NCBI GenBank assembly: GCA_945910005.1
Contig: OX246740.1
Coordinates: 55,173,221-55,237,220 of the forward strand
Origin: Isoperla grammatica
Lineage: Eukaryota; Arthropoda; Insecta; Plecoptera; Perlodidae
Direction: 5' to 3'
DNA: 64,000 nucleotides
Every line of letters starts with the position of its first letter. Position 1 is the stretch's first letter. The notes under the pieces were generated by a model. It was given only the letters and a program-made list of their open reading frames with translations. It was not told the origin of the DNA and did no database searches. The position numbers and the translations under genes were made by a program. Shown here in pieces: positions 13,301 through 24,924 of this stretch.

Positions 13301-14314
13301 TTTAATTCAAAAAATTGATGAATTGATGATTTTATGAAATTTAAAAATCATCATCTAGATTATGCTTACATAATATAACAATATGACCGCTGCGACGTCA
13401 CGATAAAACAGTTATCACATCTGTGCGATGAGGCGGCCATCTTGATCTTGGACGGACGATCATCTCGTCTTAGCTCTACCGTCACAATGTGATGTCACAC
13501 TCTCGTAACGAGGGTAATCACGATGATAGATGTCCTAGAACGATGCACGCACAGACCTCATCCCTCACGGCGACACAGCCGAGAGCATAAATCAACAGGC
13601 GGACCCCCCCCCCCCAACCCCCCTGGTTTCTTGAATACACCCGCCCTCACACGTACACACAGTAGCTAATTAAGCAGAGCGATCTCTTCTTGCATGTCCA
13701 CCCTGGAGGGGGGGGCAGATTTCACGTTGTCTCCTCGCGCGGCCCGGACCAAACTAATTGCAGCGTAATTAATCATGTTTACAACTTGGCGGGGGGGGGG
13801 GGGGGGGGGGCGTTACACTTTGGACGCGGTTTCGGTCGGGGGCGACTTACGTAAAATATAATTTAGATTCACGCGCGCTCTCTTTATGTGTAATTAATGT
13901 GTGTGTAACGGCGGAGGACTGCACGCTCGAAATAAGTCGAGATTAACGGGTTCCTCGTTGTTTGAGGGGGGGGGGGGGGTACAAGATGTGCGCGTCTTCT
14001 TGGAATAGTCGCGTACAAAAGACGTGGAACACAACTACACTCACGCACTTGACTTGCGCATGACATTGTTGTTGCTATGGATCGTGGCAAGTGAGTGAAT
14101 CAGCACATTGCTTGAACGGCGGAGCTCATGCTCAGATAAATTTTTAAGAAAAGCGGAACGTTTATTTAAAATATATTAATAATAATAATCATTAACAATA
14201 ATTCATAAAATTCAAAATTTCAAGTATTACCCACCACTGTTCTAAGCTGTGCCCAAATCAATTGCGTCACAATCCTGGTCGCTGTGACGTCACGTGGGAA
14301 CTACGAATACAGAA
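10319..14314. other. Intergenic sequence with homopolymers
   Basis: No supported gene. C runs at 10824, 11448, 11760 and 13604; G runs at 13791-13810 (G20) and 13966. It also has a TGACGTCA (11004), a SINE (11330-11450), a 10-bp inverted repeat AGGATTGAAA/TTTCAATCCT near 12102-12145, GTTGCCATGGAGAAAC (13188), and a YY1-like GCGGCCATCTTG near 13433. Confidence 0.55.
11330..11450 (-). mobile_element. tRNA-derived SINE
   Basis: The minus strand reads GCGTTGGTCTAGTAATACGC then GGTGCCAGGTTCGAATC, with box B at 11401-11410. The body has GTGGTCGCGATTAGCG, a diverged form of the CGTCTCGATTAGC block. The tRNA head abuts a C16 run (11448-11463). Confidence 0.65.
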
Positions 14315-14525
14315 TTAAATTAAATTAAATTAAATTAAATAAATTTACATTTAAGAGTCTACCCACTCAGTAATGAAACTGATTTGCAGTGGGGGACTTT
14401 AATTTAAAGTGACTAAACCAACCCTGTAGGCTCCGAACACCATCGAAGAGTGAGCGATAACCAATCAAAGACCGATATTTCAAATACGAAACATATGTAT
14501 CAGTGATTGGACAGTGCGAACACCT
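14315..14525 (-). repeat. Interspersed repeat family with TCTACCCACTCAGTAA end, copy 1
   Basis: This is a roughly 170-bp block starting at a (TTAAA)n-type tail, then TCTACCCACTCAGTAATGAA, a GGGGGACTTTAATTTAAAGT block and CCAATCAAAGACCGATATTT. It is the reverse complement of the copies at 26010 and 59960. Simple-repeat tails suggest a retroposon 3' end. Shorter pieces occur at about 480-560, 15095-15150 and 20370-20410. Confidence 0.75.
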
Positions 14526-14834
14526 ATTATATATACCTTGATATTTTTATTTTGTGTAGTAAGTTTTATAATTTTGCGTACCTATGTTCCCGCTCATCAT
14601 ATGTAATAATAACTGTACAGACGACAGACAAGATTGACAGCCAGTTTGTAATCTGTTCGTTATGATTATGAACGTCGGTCGTTCACTTGCGCCACAATCA
14701 CATTCGGTATTACTAATGCAAGTGACAGTGATGGGGACTAGTGGGAGTGACAGGCGGCGTTTCGCTGTCATACGCGTTGTACGTTTATCGGCGTTTCAAG
14801 GGAGTTTCGACATCAGGGGTCGCGACGCAACCAT

Positions 14835-14930
14835 GTCCGCTGCAGTGGTACTCGGCTCAACGTCGCAGGGACGCGGTTACGAATCCCAGACAGACAGACA
14901 GACAGACAGACATACAGACAGAGACTTTAT
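14835..14930 (+). mobile_element. tRNA-derived SINE with (CAGA)n
   Basis: A box-A-like TGCAGTGGTACTCGG is at 14841-14855 and box B GGTTACGAATCCC at 14875-14887, spaced as in a tRNA promoter. A short (CAGA)n tract follows directly. Confidence 0.6.
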
Positions 14931-15284
14931 TCACAATCATAATTGCTAATTCATTCGACGTAAACTGTGAAAAAACAACCTCGCTAAGTTTAAAAATAAT
15001 AATGTCTCCTGTAATTGTGTTTTTTATAAAACAAACACCACGGAAATAATATGAAAACCTGATTTACTTACATAGGCTAAACAAAATTAATTTAGATATC
15101 AAACTTTTTAATATCTACCCACTCAGTTAAAACTGACTTTCAGGGTGGTGGTGCAGATTATACATTATACAACGTATTATGCACTGGATTGTTATGACTG
15201 CTCCAACCTTACCGTTTACATACACGCCAATATAATCTATAGCTACCTATATAGATAGAAGACAATTTTCGGCTAATTTCGCTG

Positions 15285-15440
15285 CGGTTGATTATTGAAT
15301 ACGCGTAACCGCGGCTCCAGGTTCGAATCCTGGCTTGGACATGGATATCAGTGAAGTTTGTAACCTTCATATATCACCCACTCGTCGTCTCGATTAGCAT
15401 TGTTTTCAAAATCCAAGATGTAAACCCAACAGTCAGTATC
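15285..15440 (+). mobile_element. tRNA-derived SINE, best-preserved copy
   Basis: Box B GGTTCGAATCC (15320-15330) is followed by TGGCTTGGACATGGATATCA, TATATCACCCACTCG and TCGTCTCGATTAGCATTG. This order is repeated in the 4745 and 11330 copies and in part at 25600 and 26230. Confidence 0.7.
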
Positions 15441-16435
15441 ATCATTTAAAGGGTATAATAAACGAAGTCATGGTCATATTATATCTAGACGAGAGAACAG
15501 AAATTACACTTATGTATTATTACCTTATCCTTGCGAGGGTGGGGGTTGGGGAGTAGAAGAGAAGTCGGTGGACTTTGAAACTTCATTCACATCATCTCCG
15601 TTTTAACCAGCTGCCGCAGCTCCGTACGTATCCATTTGATGATGCTTATTAAAGTTTAACGCGTCAGCTATTAAGAGCGCCCAAGTATGCGCGGTGTGTG
15701 TGGAGGGGGGTGGAGGGGGGGGGGGGAGGAGGTTAAGACGAAGCAGCTCTCTAGGGTATAAAACACTAGAGCTACTTAGCCGGAGAATATTCACAATATC
15801 CAACTAGATGGTTTGTCTCTAGACTAACTCGCGACGCTGAGCCTTGTTTTAACTCTATGTGTAGAATGCAATACGTGTTATGTACGAGGATTCGACTAAA
15901 AACAGATGGAAAAGAGATTGTTCCATTCCAAAGCACACAAATGTATAGAACGATAATTGGAGACTCTTGTATTATGTATACAATTTTGTAATTTCGCAAA
16001 ATATTCAGCAAAATAAACTTTTAATTTATGCAATGTACTGCGAGGTACCTTTATACGAACACAAATATATAAACAAATGAATGAGGTCCGGTATATGTAC
16101 AGCTTATATAATATACAAATGTAATAATGACTAATTAAGCCATAAGGTGGATTTTAAGGCTACTGATTGGTGGTTGCCATGGTGAAAACAAGATATTAGC
16201 TACTAACTTTTTAATAGTTGGTCATGATACCGGCCCTGAATCAAAGAATTAACAAATTAACGAATTAATTAATGAACGAGTTAAAATTAATAAACAGTCC
16301 TCGTTACGGCCACGTCAAATTAAAAAGTATCAAAATATACGATTTCTTGCAGTCCTCCCACATTACACGTCTACCCGCGTACCCCAGCGCTACGTGGTAC
16401 GCGGGCCCAGGCTTGCCAACCCTCCTCCCAGCCTA
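15441..16435. other. Intergenic sequence
   Basis: No supported gene. It holds a G12 run near 15715, the 20-bp motif CTGATTGGTGGTTGCCATGG (16163), and a GC-rich patch at 16370-16430. Confidence 0.5.
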
Positions 16436-18862
16436 TAGTGTATTCCAACGAATGAATTCACTGACGTAGCCGCATTTCCCCTCCGACCCCGCCAAGGGTC
16501 TTCTCCCACTACTCGGCCGCGCGGCGAGTTCGAGGGACTGACCGTAAATTATTCCTGTCAAGATGCCCTCTATTCAGTCACCATTGATACAGTTAATCGC
16601 TTCAGTGACACATACAAAATCTACAGATTCAAAATTTCTTAACTTTTAACCAATTATTTGGATTCTTGAATAAAAATCAACACGTTTTTATGTTTGAAAC
16701 GTCCCAATAGACCGACTACATCACAAGAAGATAATACTGACACTTCAATACGGTATGAATAACTTCTTCAGATGACGTAACCGATTAATCACAACACATA
16801 CGTTAATTGGATGTGGAAAGTGGCATAATAGGCATAAATAATAGGCATGATGGGCATAATAGGCCTATAGATGGAAGATGATCCAAGTTATAATACGTAA
16901 ATTAATTATGATGATCATTCTTTCAAAGTCGAAAACGGCGAACCATCGGCAAATCCCAAATCGCACGTGCGGAATAAGCGGGTCAGTCACCCCTAACTGA
17001 CCAACCCTTCCTTACACAATTGTCACATCACCGTTACTCATCAACGCATTCTTTTGTCACTCGTCCTACCCCTTAGTATATTTTGAAAGAAAGTTGAATG
17101 TCCCGCGATACACCTGTAAGTGACTTGGCGACATCGAAAAATGACGTCTTGCAGGGAAACAACATCTTCAATGCTCTTTTGTTAAATAATTGCCTTTTGT
17201 TGGAAAGATTAGTCGACGGTTTCGTGTCTTCGACGTGAGACGACGGATTTAATGTTTATTGTACAACTAAATTATAATAATCTACTCGTGCGTGGGTGTG
17301 TATCAGCAGAGTGCATAAGACTGAGGTCCGTACGAATTCAGAGTCGATAATTAATTGCATTAGAACTCAACACTATTTGCTAGGGTTTTTTTGTATGGAA
17401 AATATCACGTATAAAATAATTAGCAACAGTTTATACAGATTTCCAATGGGGTAGGGGTCGACTATGAACACTTGTATTCACACTATATGGCTCATAAAGT
17501 GAAAACAAGTTTCTATTTTAGTGTGCGAATGCCTTCGTGCATGATCTGTGAATTGTTATGTATACCAAGTTTACTTATTTATTTAGGCCTATTTGTTTAT
17601 TGCATAACATCAACTCTCAACAGGTACAGAACCCACAAATGACGAATAATACAATCATGGTTTAATTAAGCACTGAAGATAAATATAAACAAATGAACAA
17701 ATGAGTGATAAAAACATATAACAAACACCATGACGGAAACTGTCAAGGCCCGTCTACATCCACTTAGCGTACGTAGCTTCCAGAAATTAGCGAGTTGGCC
17801 ATATTGAATTTACATGTAACCATGCACATTGAAATTAAGAAAATTAACGTACGTTTCACGACGCGAAAAGTTGATTCAACTCCAACTTTTTCCAATTTCT
17901 AAAATTTGGTTAATTGGCGCATGCAAACAAACGAACAGCTTACATTGTTTCTTTATCGAAGTGTCAAACCAAACCACATCACAACATTTCTATCATAGAG
18001 AAATAAAACAGCAATGAACGACTCACTTTTAATAAGCCCATAACTTCTACATTGTCATCCATTATTGAATTGATTTTAATACAAATAATGGTAAAGGTAG
18101 GGCCTACTTCAAAAAATAATAAATATAGGCTTCTTGCAAGTTTGCGTTTTCTTCATAATGTTGCAATTTTATTATTTTGACAGCTCGTTGTTTGTCAATC
18201 AGTTCGATTAATTTGTTACATTAGTTCGGATGTGAAGTCAGTTGCAAGTTCCCTATTGGTGGGAAATTCGTGAGTTCTGATTGGTTTACGTTTACTTAAG
18301 AAAATTATCAACATTCCATGGGAACGGCTAACGTAATTTCTATAATTTTCACGCGTACGCAAAGTGGATGTACACGAGCCTTCAGTCAATAAAAAAATGA
18401 GTTAAAACTTTACACATGTCGCAGAATTTCCTGTTTTAAATAATAAAACAAAATTAATAAAATAAAAATAAATTTGTATTTATAATTTACAATAATTTAT
18501 AATAACTCCTAAGTAATGCATTTGTATAGTGACTGAGAGTATACGGCAAAGTAGTGACTGTTTCTTCTTTATGAAGCTGTTGGCCTATTAGGACGATCTA
18601 AACATGGAAACGTATTGGTTTTTATTCAAGAATCCAAATAACGTGTTAAAACTTACGAAATAATTAATCTGTGGATTTTGTATGTGTGACTACAGTATGA
18701 ATAGAGGACATTTACAACAGGACATGACAGGTATAATTTACGAGCAGTCTCTCACTCTGAGCGCGCGGCCGGGTGGTGGGGGAAGACCCTTGGCGCGCAT
18801 AGCAGTTGCGTGCAAAAACGGCAGTGAATTCATTCGTTGGAATACACTTTAGTTATCGTCAC
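16436..18862. repeat. Large inverted repeat, ~330-bp arms, ~1.75-kb centre
   Basis: The outer arm 16436-16780 matches the reverse complement of about 18530-18862. Shared blocks include AGTGTATTCCAACGAATGAA at the outer edge, then CCAAGGGTCTTC, GGCCGCGCG, and TTATTTGGATTCTTGAATAA further in. Similarity weakens inward. The centre contains a separate TIR element (17745-18382). This may be a fold-back or composite transposon, or two inverted copies of one repeat. No coding sequence is recognisable inside. Confidence 0.8.
17745..18382. mobile_element. TIR element (MITE-like) inside the large inverted repeat
   Basis: The left end AAGGCCCGTCTACATCCACT and the reverse complement of the right end, AAGGCTCGTGTACATCCACT, differ at two positions over 20 bases and continue into GCGTACG. 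The length is about 638 bp. A TSD is not evident. Its right half (18163-18265) is related to the terminal repeats of the 21321 MITE. Confidence 0.75.
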
Positions 18863-18923
18863 CACGCGGTGAAGAGAATGTTTGCATAGGCCTACAGATT
18901 ACTCAACGTTGTTTACCAAATCT

Positions 18924-19818
18924 CAGTGGCGTAACGCAAATCGCCGGGCCCCCCCGCAAGAATCCTTTCAGGCCCCCTATATGAGGTTAATTAATAGCCA
19001 AATCTATTACATAACGAAATAAACTATTACTTGAGCTCTAATACCCCCACACAATCATCTTAAAGTTGTTAATACCACACCGTGGTCTCGGCGACGAGCA
19101 TTCGTGTAACTGGCGAGCCAAGCTGTCGATAATGGCGTATATGTTCAACTGCTTGATCTGCTCACAGTTCAACCTCTATGCTGAACATACTGAGAGAGTT
19201 GCTTCTCAAATATATATATTTTTTAAAATTAATTTAATGTCTGAAAATTACTTTTCGGTATGTTGCTATTGTGACCAGAACAGTTAGAAATAACACAAGG
19301 GCTAGTGGCGTATCGAGGAATAAGTGAGGGGGGGGGGGGGGTTGAACATCCTATGCATGTAGGGCGTCTGACGCGAAAGTCCCAGCTGGGGGAGGTCAAT
19401 TCGCCGAAGGCGAATTTTTTCTTCATATATGACGTTTTACACGTCTGTAAACACGTTTCAGAATCAGACAATGATACAATATATAATATGATAGTTTTCC
19501 CCCTTCCGCACCCGTGGATGATTTGATATATTCAGGATTCAATATAGTTGCTTATAGGCAGTGCCGATTGTAAGACGACAGAAAAGAGGAACCCCCTAAC
19601 CTTATCCACCCATAAGTATTTTTAAATATATTCCTTCAAAATCATCCCATTCCCCAATTTCCTTCCCCGTATGGCCCCGGAGAAGAATAGGTCCAAATTG
19701 ACAACTTTTAAAATTTGATGACGAAAAAACAAGATCTGTTCTTTTGGCAAGCCGGGCCCCCCTAGACAGCGGGCCCCCCCGCGAAGCGGGGGCGGCGGGG
19801 GTCTCCTTTACGCCACTG
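18924..19818. mobile_element. Second non-autonomous hAT-type element with 8-bp TSD
   Basis: The left terminus is CAGTGGCGTAACG and the right terminus TTTACGCCACTG. The flanks are identical: CCAAATCT at 18916-18923 and 19819-19826. The element is about 895 bp with GC-rich ends (GGGCCCCCC and a GCGGGGG cluster near 19780), an internal perfect hairpin AATTCGCC-GAA-GGCGAATT near 19397, and a G14 run at 19328. An internal AGTGGCGTATCGAGG at about 19304 resembles another hAT left end, suggesting nesting. No transposase is encoded. Confidence 0.9.
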
Positions 19819-19826
19819 CCAAATCT

Positions 19827-21320
19827 CATTTCTATTTCCTTCCCGACACCAACACGCGACGACCTCACGGGGGGGGGGGGGGGGGTCGGATATTTCCAGG
19901 TCATTTCGCCTCTTGTTTTACTCGAACCCCCCCTCCCCCCCCCCCCCGCGTAGATTTATGAGACATTTCCCGCTGAAATAGTTTGTGCGGACACTGAGCG
20001 CGGCTAATTCGCCACCGTGACGTCACGATCACGTGATACATTTATCTCACTCATGTTGTCGGGGGAGAGAAGATGATAAAGCGCTACTGAGTCGACTGTG
20101 GTAGAATCTTACCGGGACGATTCAAAACACTGAAGAAGACTACAAGAACATACATAGATGGTTTTATAAAATCCTAATACTACCTAAAATACTGTAATCA
20201 CTAATCAGTACGCTTGTTCATTTAATTAGTAATCAAAAAATCAATAATTAAATTCGAAATAACATCTTTTAATGATCCCAATAGTATTTGAAACTTTTGA
20301 GCCCAGTATTTACGTGTTACAAAACTACATATAAGTCATATTAATGAAATCTTAATAAATAAATAAATAAATAAGTTTTTATTGTCTACCCACTCAGTTA
20401 CGAGAAGTGGTCGTCGATGGAGGACATAATACCATGTGTTATGTGGTACGCTGCTTCAACAAGACGATTAAATTTGTAAGATGTATAGCTACATAATTAT
20501 GTTCCTGTGATTTGTAGTTAAAGATGCTTCTATTTTGCGTACTGTACTGATATTTAAAACGAAACCAAAAAATATTTCCGAAAAGCGTGAACTTCACACT
20601 TTTTTTAATACTGACTCTTTCCTCGATGATTCCACTTACAACCAACCTTGCATCTGACTCATACCCCCCCCCCCCCCCCTTTCGCAGGGATAAGCACTGG
20701 ATCCCCAATGTCATATCGATACAGCCGTGGCAATGCCTATTTGAGATTACGACAGAAATGCATCTACAAATACGTCCGAAGTCGTACAAGTGAATTGCAT
20801 TGGTTGACCCAGTTCCTGCTCACATCTGTAACTACTGCGCCTGTCTTCGCCTCGCATCACTGCAGGCAGCAAATAACATGGACATAGACGTCGCTAGAGG
20901 AGGCAATATCGTGTGTTATTTACTAGCAGGAAAACTGACGATTTATTAAATATTTTATAAGTTGTGGTTCGTATTGAAAACGTGTCAAAATGAGATTTTA
21001 ACCTTCCACTGACAATAAACCACACTCTTTACCCCTCTGTCAACTTTGAACAAACTTCGATGAAACGACAAACAACGCGTAATATTGAAGGTGTGATTAC
21101 ATTACAGAACAAAATATTATGGTTTAAAATAGACTAAAATAATTGTGCAATAAATGAAATTATGTTACACGCGTCGGCCATGCTTGGTGTAAGATAGTAG
21201 GTTTCAACTTGATAGAACCAATAGCGGTTCTGGTCGCAGCTTTGATGCTACTATCACTGCTACTGCTACTGCTGCTGCTACTGCTACTGGTACTGGTGTC
21301 GTTATATTGTCGATAGTTGC
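19827..21320. other. Intergenic sequence
   Basis: G17 (19869) and C13 (19935) runs lie just past the hAT element. There is also TGACGTCA next to ATCACGTGAT (20018-20036), a (TAAA)n with repeat fragment (20355-20410), C15 (20665) and a microsatellite (21246-21300). No gene recognised. Confidence 0.5.
21246..21300 (+). repeat. Trinucleotide-type microsatellite (CTG/CTA)
   Basis: Irregular run of CTGCTA, CTACTG and GCTGCTG triplets. It is not part of any open reading frame I can support. Confidence 0.8.
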
Positions 21321-21630
21321 CAATAGGGCACTAGCAACACCAAAAGACAACAATGAAACAAATTAATTGAATCGATGGTCAAACAACAAGCTGTCAAAAA
21401 ATAATTTCTTATGATCTTTGAAAACAAAACAAAAAACAAACAAATACACATACAAAACTTCACTTAGTCGTTGTCTATCATAAAAAGTTTTACATGGCGA
21501 GCAGTTACTATTGCTACACTTGTTTTTATTTCTATGGTTACAATTTTATTATTTTGACAGCTGACTGTTTGTCCATCAGTTCAATTTATTTGTTCCATTG
21601 TTGTCTTTCGGTGTTGCTAGTGGGCTATTG
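21321..21630. mobile_element. MITE with ~80-bp terminal inverted repeats
   Basis: The left arm 21321-21400 begins CAATAGGGCACTAGCAACAC. The reverse complement of the right arm (21549-21630) begins CAATAGCCCACTAGCAACAC and stays alike to AGCTGTCAAAA, at roughly 85-90% by eye. The loop between is short and AT-rich. No clear TSD was found. Confidence 0.8.
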
Positions 21631-21940
21631 AAACATATATTGATCCAGTCATAAGTATTACGGGCGTACAGTATCAAACGGGTGTTAAATATGAACATAT
21701 ATCTAAAGTTGATATGATAAAAATAATGTCACACTACGTTTTCCCCTAAATTCTAAAAAAAGTTGCGGAAACGGAAACTCAGAAAACCGTGTGAAGTATA
21801 GAACAAACTTTGTTCTTTAACTAACTTTAACAAACGTGTCTAAACTCATGTGCGCGTTAAAATAAATAACAGGTGAAATTTACAATATCAGAGTTCTAAA
21901 ATTACCCTAAACCAAAAAAGCAATAACCCCGAGAACTTAC

Positions 21941-22077
21941 CGCCGAGGTCTCAGCGAGTACGTCGGCGCACGTCCTCAGCACGGCACGTCAGGTACACGT
22001 CCACTCGTCAGCATGCAGCGTCTTGTCTCCTCGTATCCACGGCAGCAGCGATGTCAGCCAAGCGAAGCTCCGTCTCT
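21941..22077 (-). other. Exon-like cassette, copy 1 (non-coding)
   Basis: On the minus strand a branch-site-like CACTGAC and the pyrimidine tract ATTCCTGTGTATTCTCAG precede 22077, and the strong donor GTAAGT follows 21941. The enclosed 137 nt are CpG-rich. All three frames contain stops, so if transcribed it is a UTR or lncRNA exon. The parent gene is unknown. It is not linked to the receptor by any evidence here. Confidence 0.5.
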
Positions 22078-22543
22078 CTGAGAATACACAGGAATGTCAG
22101 TGAGCTCAGTTGACGATTGGGACAAGCATGAACATTACGGGCGTGGGTCTCAAAAAGTTGGGGAAAACAAAAACTCAGAAAGTGATTTAAAATCATGGAA
22201 AATAATACAACATATTGATTTGGAAACTAGTAAAATTTAAAAATCTGTATGTGTTTCGAAACAAATTTTCAAAATCTTCTTTTAAACCTTTGTCACACTA
22301 AAAAAATAATGAATGAAACAAACTTTTTGAATTGGTTGAGAAACGTGTTACAGACAGCGAAAAATGTATTTTTTGTATTTAGTTTTAATTAATAAATGTG
22401 TTTAAAACTAAAATTGTGAACACTGAAGTAACCTAATTGATGGAAAACAAATTAAAATAAGAATAATAAAAATAAATAAAATTCAATATCAGAGATCTAA
22501 AATACACCCATCACCAAACAAATAAAGAATAAATGGAGCTTAC

Positions 22544-22659
22544 CGAAGTTTCAGCGAGTACGTCGGCGCACGTCCTCAGCACGGCACGTCAAGGTACACG
22601 TCCACACCTCAGCATGCAGCTTCGTATCTACGGCAGCAGCGATGTCCAGCCAAGCCACG
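22544..22659 (-). other. Exon-like cassette, copy 2 (non-coding)
   Basis: This copy has the same acceptor context (CTGACATTCCTGTGTATTCTCAG, here in two overlapping pieces) and a donor GTAAGC after 22544. It is 116 nt, 21 nt shorter than copy 1 and so in the same phase class. Several single-base indels relative to copy 1, plus stops in each frame, argue against coding. One frame is open from near the acceptor to a TGA close to the donor. Its 5' flank on the minus strand begins just after a G19 run (22700-22718). Confidence 0.5.
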
Positions 22660-22718
22660 CTGAGAATACACAGGAATGTCAGCGAGCTGTTTACGGGGAG
22701 GGGGGGGGGGGGGGGGGG

Positions 22719-23729
22719 CACTCTTGAAGCCATCTCACTGCACTATACATACTCCCGCATTGAAGAGTAGAATGTGTACGGATTATCAATTACATTATTA
22801 AAATGCATACTATGACAGGCTGCTAAACATTTAGTCCAGGACTACCTTGTTTTATCCGTGGAAAACACTCTTCTGATTGGTGGTTGCCATGGAGAAACCA
22901 AATTAGTGACGGACTACTATTATTTATACTAATACTAATACTATTTAGCGGTAATAAGAATATGTTTAAGTCCTCCGCGTGCGTACAAGTTATTTTAATC
23001 TCCTGTCTTTGTCACACGCTCTTGTTTAAAAGCTAATTAAAAGAGTAAAAGCAACATTTAAACAATTTGTTTATCGACATAATATTGTAAACGCAAACCC
23101 CATGTTTGCATTTAAATTCAGGTGGACGTTTGAGTGGAGACACCTTCTCGGCTGTATTTATTAATATCGAAATCTGAGCAGACAATTAAATTCAGTCAGA
23201 TTTGACATGGGTATGAATAATTTGTGAGAAGTTCAAAGTTGAAAGAAAAACCAAGGTGGGAATTTATCCTGATTACCCCTTTCCCAAATCTCAGACTAAA
23301 AGTAAAAGGAAAAAGTTCAATAACGTTGGTTGCCATACATGCCTTTTCCACAATTAAAGTGAATAAAACCAACAGATAAAATTACCTACGCCGTAAACGT
23401 TTTAACTAAAACAAGATTAAAAAACACATGATACGAAGATTAAAGTACTACTTACATTTTGTTGTATCCGAATTACGCGAGTAAGCGCGTTAAAACCCCG
23501 TTCTAAGCACTGAAACGCGCGTTATTACAGCGAGAGCCGTCGTAGCAACGGCCCTCCGTGGTATGCAGCCTACTCGCCTCACTACGCTGCACTGATATCG
23601 CAAACAACATTGCCAGACTATGATTCATAAGTCCAATGTGCAGCCCTGCAGGTGTACCAACCCACAAGAATAAAATACACCAGACATGAGGTGAAACCAC
23701 AGAAGGAGGTAACATAAAATAATGAACCC
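22719..23729. other. Intergenic sequence
   Basis: It includes the second CTGATTGGTGGTTGCCATGG (22873-22892) and a CpG-rich block at 23475-23620. No supported gene. Confidence 0.5.
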
Positions 23730-24200
23730 AGGGTAGAATTGGCCCAGTGGCGACTCTGCTAGTCGTAAGAGACGACCAAATTGGGTCCTTCCCAATCTGT
23801 TCCCCTATTCCCCCTTTAACTTCTCTCTTCTGGTAGTTTGCCCAGTAGTGACCCTGTCAAACGTAAGAGTTGACCAAATGAAGATCTCCCCAATCCCTTC
23901 CCTCCTTATCCCTACGTTTTCCCGCTGGTGCTAGAATTATCCCTGCGGCGACCCTGCCAGTCGTAAGAGTTGACCAAATGGAGACCTCCCCAGCCCCTTA
24001 CCTCCTCATCCCTACGTTTTCCCGCTGATGGTAGAATTATCCCTGTGGCGACCATGCCTGTCGTAAGAGTTGACCAATCGGAGACCTCCCCAACCCCTTC
24101 TCCCTCTACCCACGTCTTTCCACTGGGCACTTTTCTCTCTAACTTGTTTCCCGTTTGGTTCCGAGATAGGACAGGTCCGCATAGCTCTGCTTGTTGTGAG
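23730..24200 (-). repeat. ~100-bp tandem repeat containing CGTAAGAG core
   Basis: CGTAAGAG recurs at 23764, 23862, 23962 and 24062 (periods 98, 100, 100). Each is preceded by a (C)GACCCTGCC-like block and followed by a C-rich ACCTCCCCAACCCC-like block and CGTTTTCCCGCTG. A diverged fifth copy is at about 24190. It joins directly to the tRNA-like SINE head at 24333 on the minus strand. Confidence 0.8.
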
Positions 24201-24420
24201 AGGCGAAGAAGATTAACAGAACCTCGACGTAGTTTATGATATAATGATTCTTGACGCAATGATAGTTGAATGATGATGGGGTAATAAATGAAGAAAGACA
24301 ATAAATTATGACAACAAACTTTAGTCTTACGCGGGATTCGAACCCACGTCCCTAAATGGCACGGTAAGGACCTGCACTCCAACATCATGAGCGCACCGCG
24401 AATGGTTGATAATGAAACGA
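24200..24420 (-). mobile_element. tRNA-derived SINE head and body
   Basis: The minus-strand box B GGGTTCGAATCCC (24333-24345) follows TTTAGGGACGTG. The body reads into CCTCTCACAACAAGCAGAGC, a variant of the GTCGCCTCTTACGAC motif, and then toward the 100-bp tandem repeat. The head is the same as the 3380 copy, without its poly-C. Confidence 0.7.
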
Positions 24421-24559
24421 CTATAAATAATACGAATAAACTTATAAAATTTCCATTCTGATGGTGTTTTACATGGTGATCCAACCATGGACTTATCCAG
24501 CGATAGCTGCAACAATTCTATTCACGAAAAACGTAACAATTTTAATTTCAAGTTTAGTT

Positions 24560-24924
24560 TGCAGAAAATTGCAAAAAACAATTGATTTAAGTTAGTGATA
24601 ATAACAGTTTAGTACTTGACATTTTGACCGCATGTGGTAGGCCTATGCGATGCAACAATACAACCATTACAAAGTAATTGTAAAAGTGTGTAACTGTAAA
24701 CAAGTTAATTCTGCATTTGTATTGATTTTTGTAAAGTTCACTTTCTTAGTAGTTTCAAGTATTTAGTTCTATACATTATTTTGTTATTGTAAATACATGT
24801 TCCGTTTTCTGTTCTGTTCTGTCACTATGTATAATATTTTTTATTATGTACCACAGTTAAGCCAAGTCTTGGCTTTGTGGGTTCTTGGAGTCATAAATAA
24901 AAAAAAAAAAAAAAAAAAAAAAAA
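24560..24924 (+). mobile_element. LINE-like or retroposed 3' end with poly(A)
   Basis: A T-rich untranslated-looking stretch is followed by a stem-loop (AAGCCAA-GTC-TTGGCTT at 24859-24875) and an A-run at 24899-24924. No coding remnant is visible. The stem-loop plus poly(A) arrangement suits the 3' UTR of a non-LTR retrotransposon. Confidence 0.5.

Larger units (their letters stand above)
21655..22690 (-). repeat. Tandem duplication (~0.5-0.6 kb unit) carrying an exon-like cassette
   Basis: Both halves share ATTACGGGCGT, then AAAAGTTG...GGAAA...AAACTCAGAAA, then CAATATCAGAG.TCTAAAAT, and then a highly conserved GC-rich block (about 21952-22112 and 22551-22687). The GC-rich block is far better conserved than its AT-rich surroundings. 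That pattern suggests either a functional exon or a recent partial conversion. Confidence 0.8.

Noticed and set aside
23912..24484. 190-codon minus-strand ORF
   Set aside because: It reads through a tRNA-like SINE head and the 100-bp tandem repeat, and the peptide has no family resemblance.
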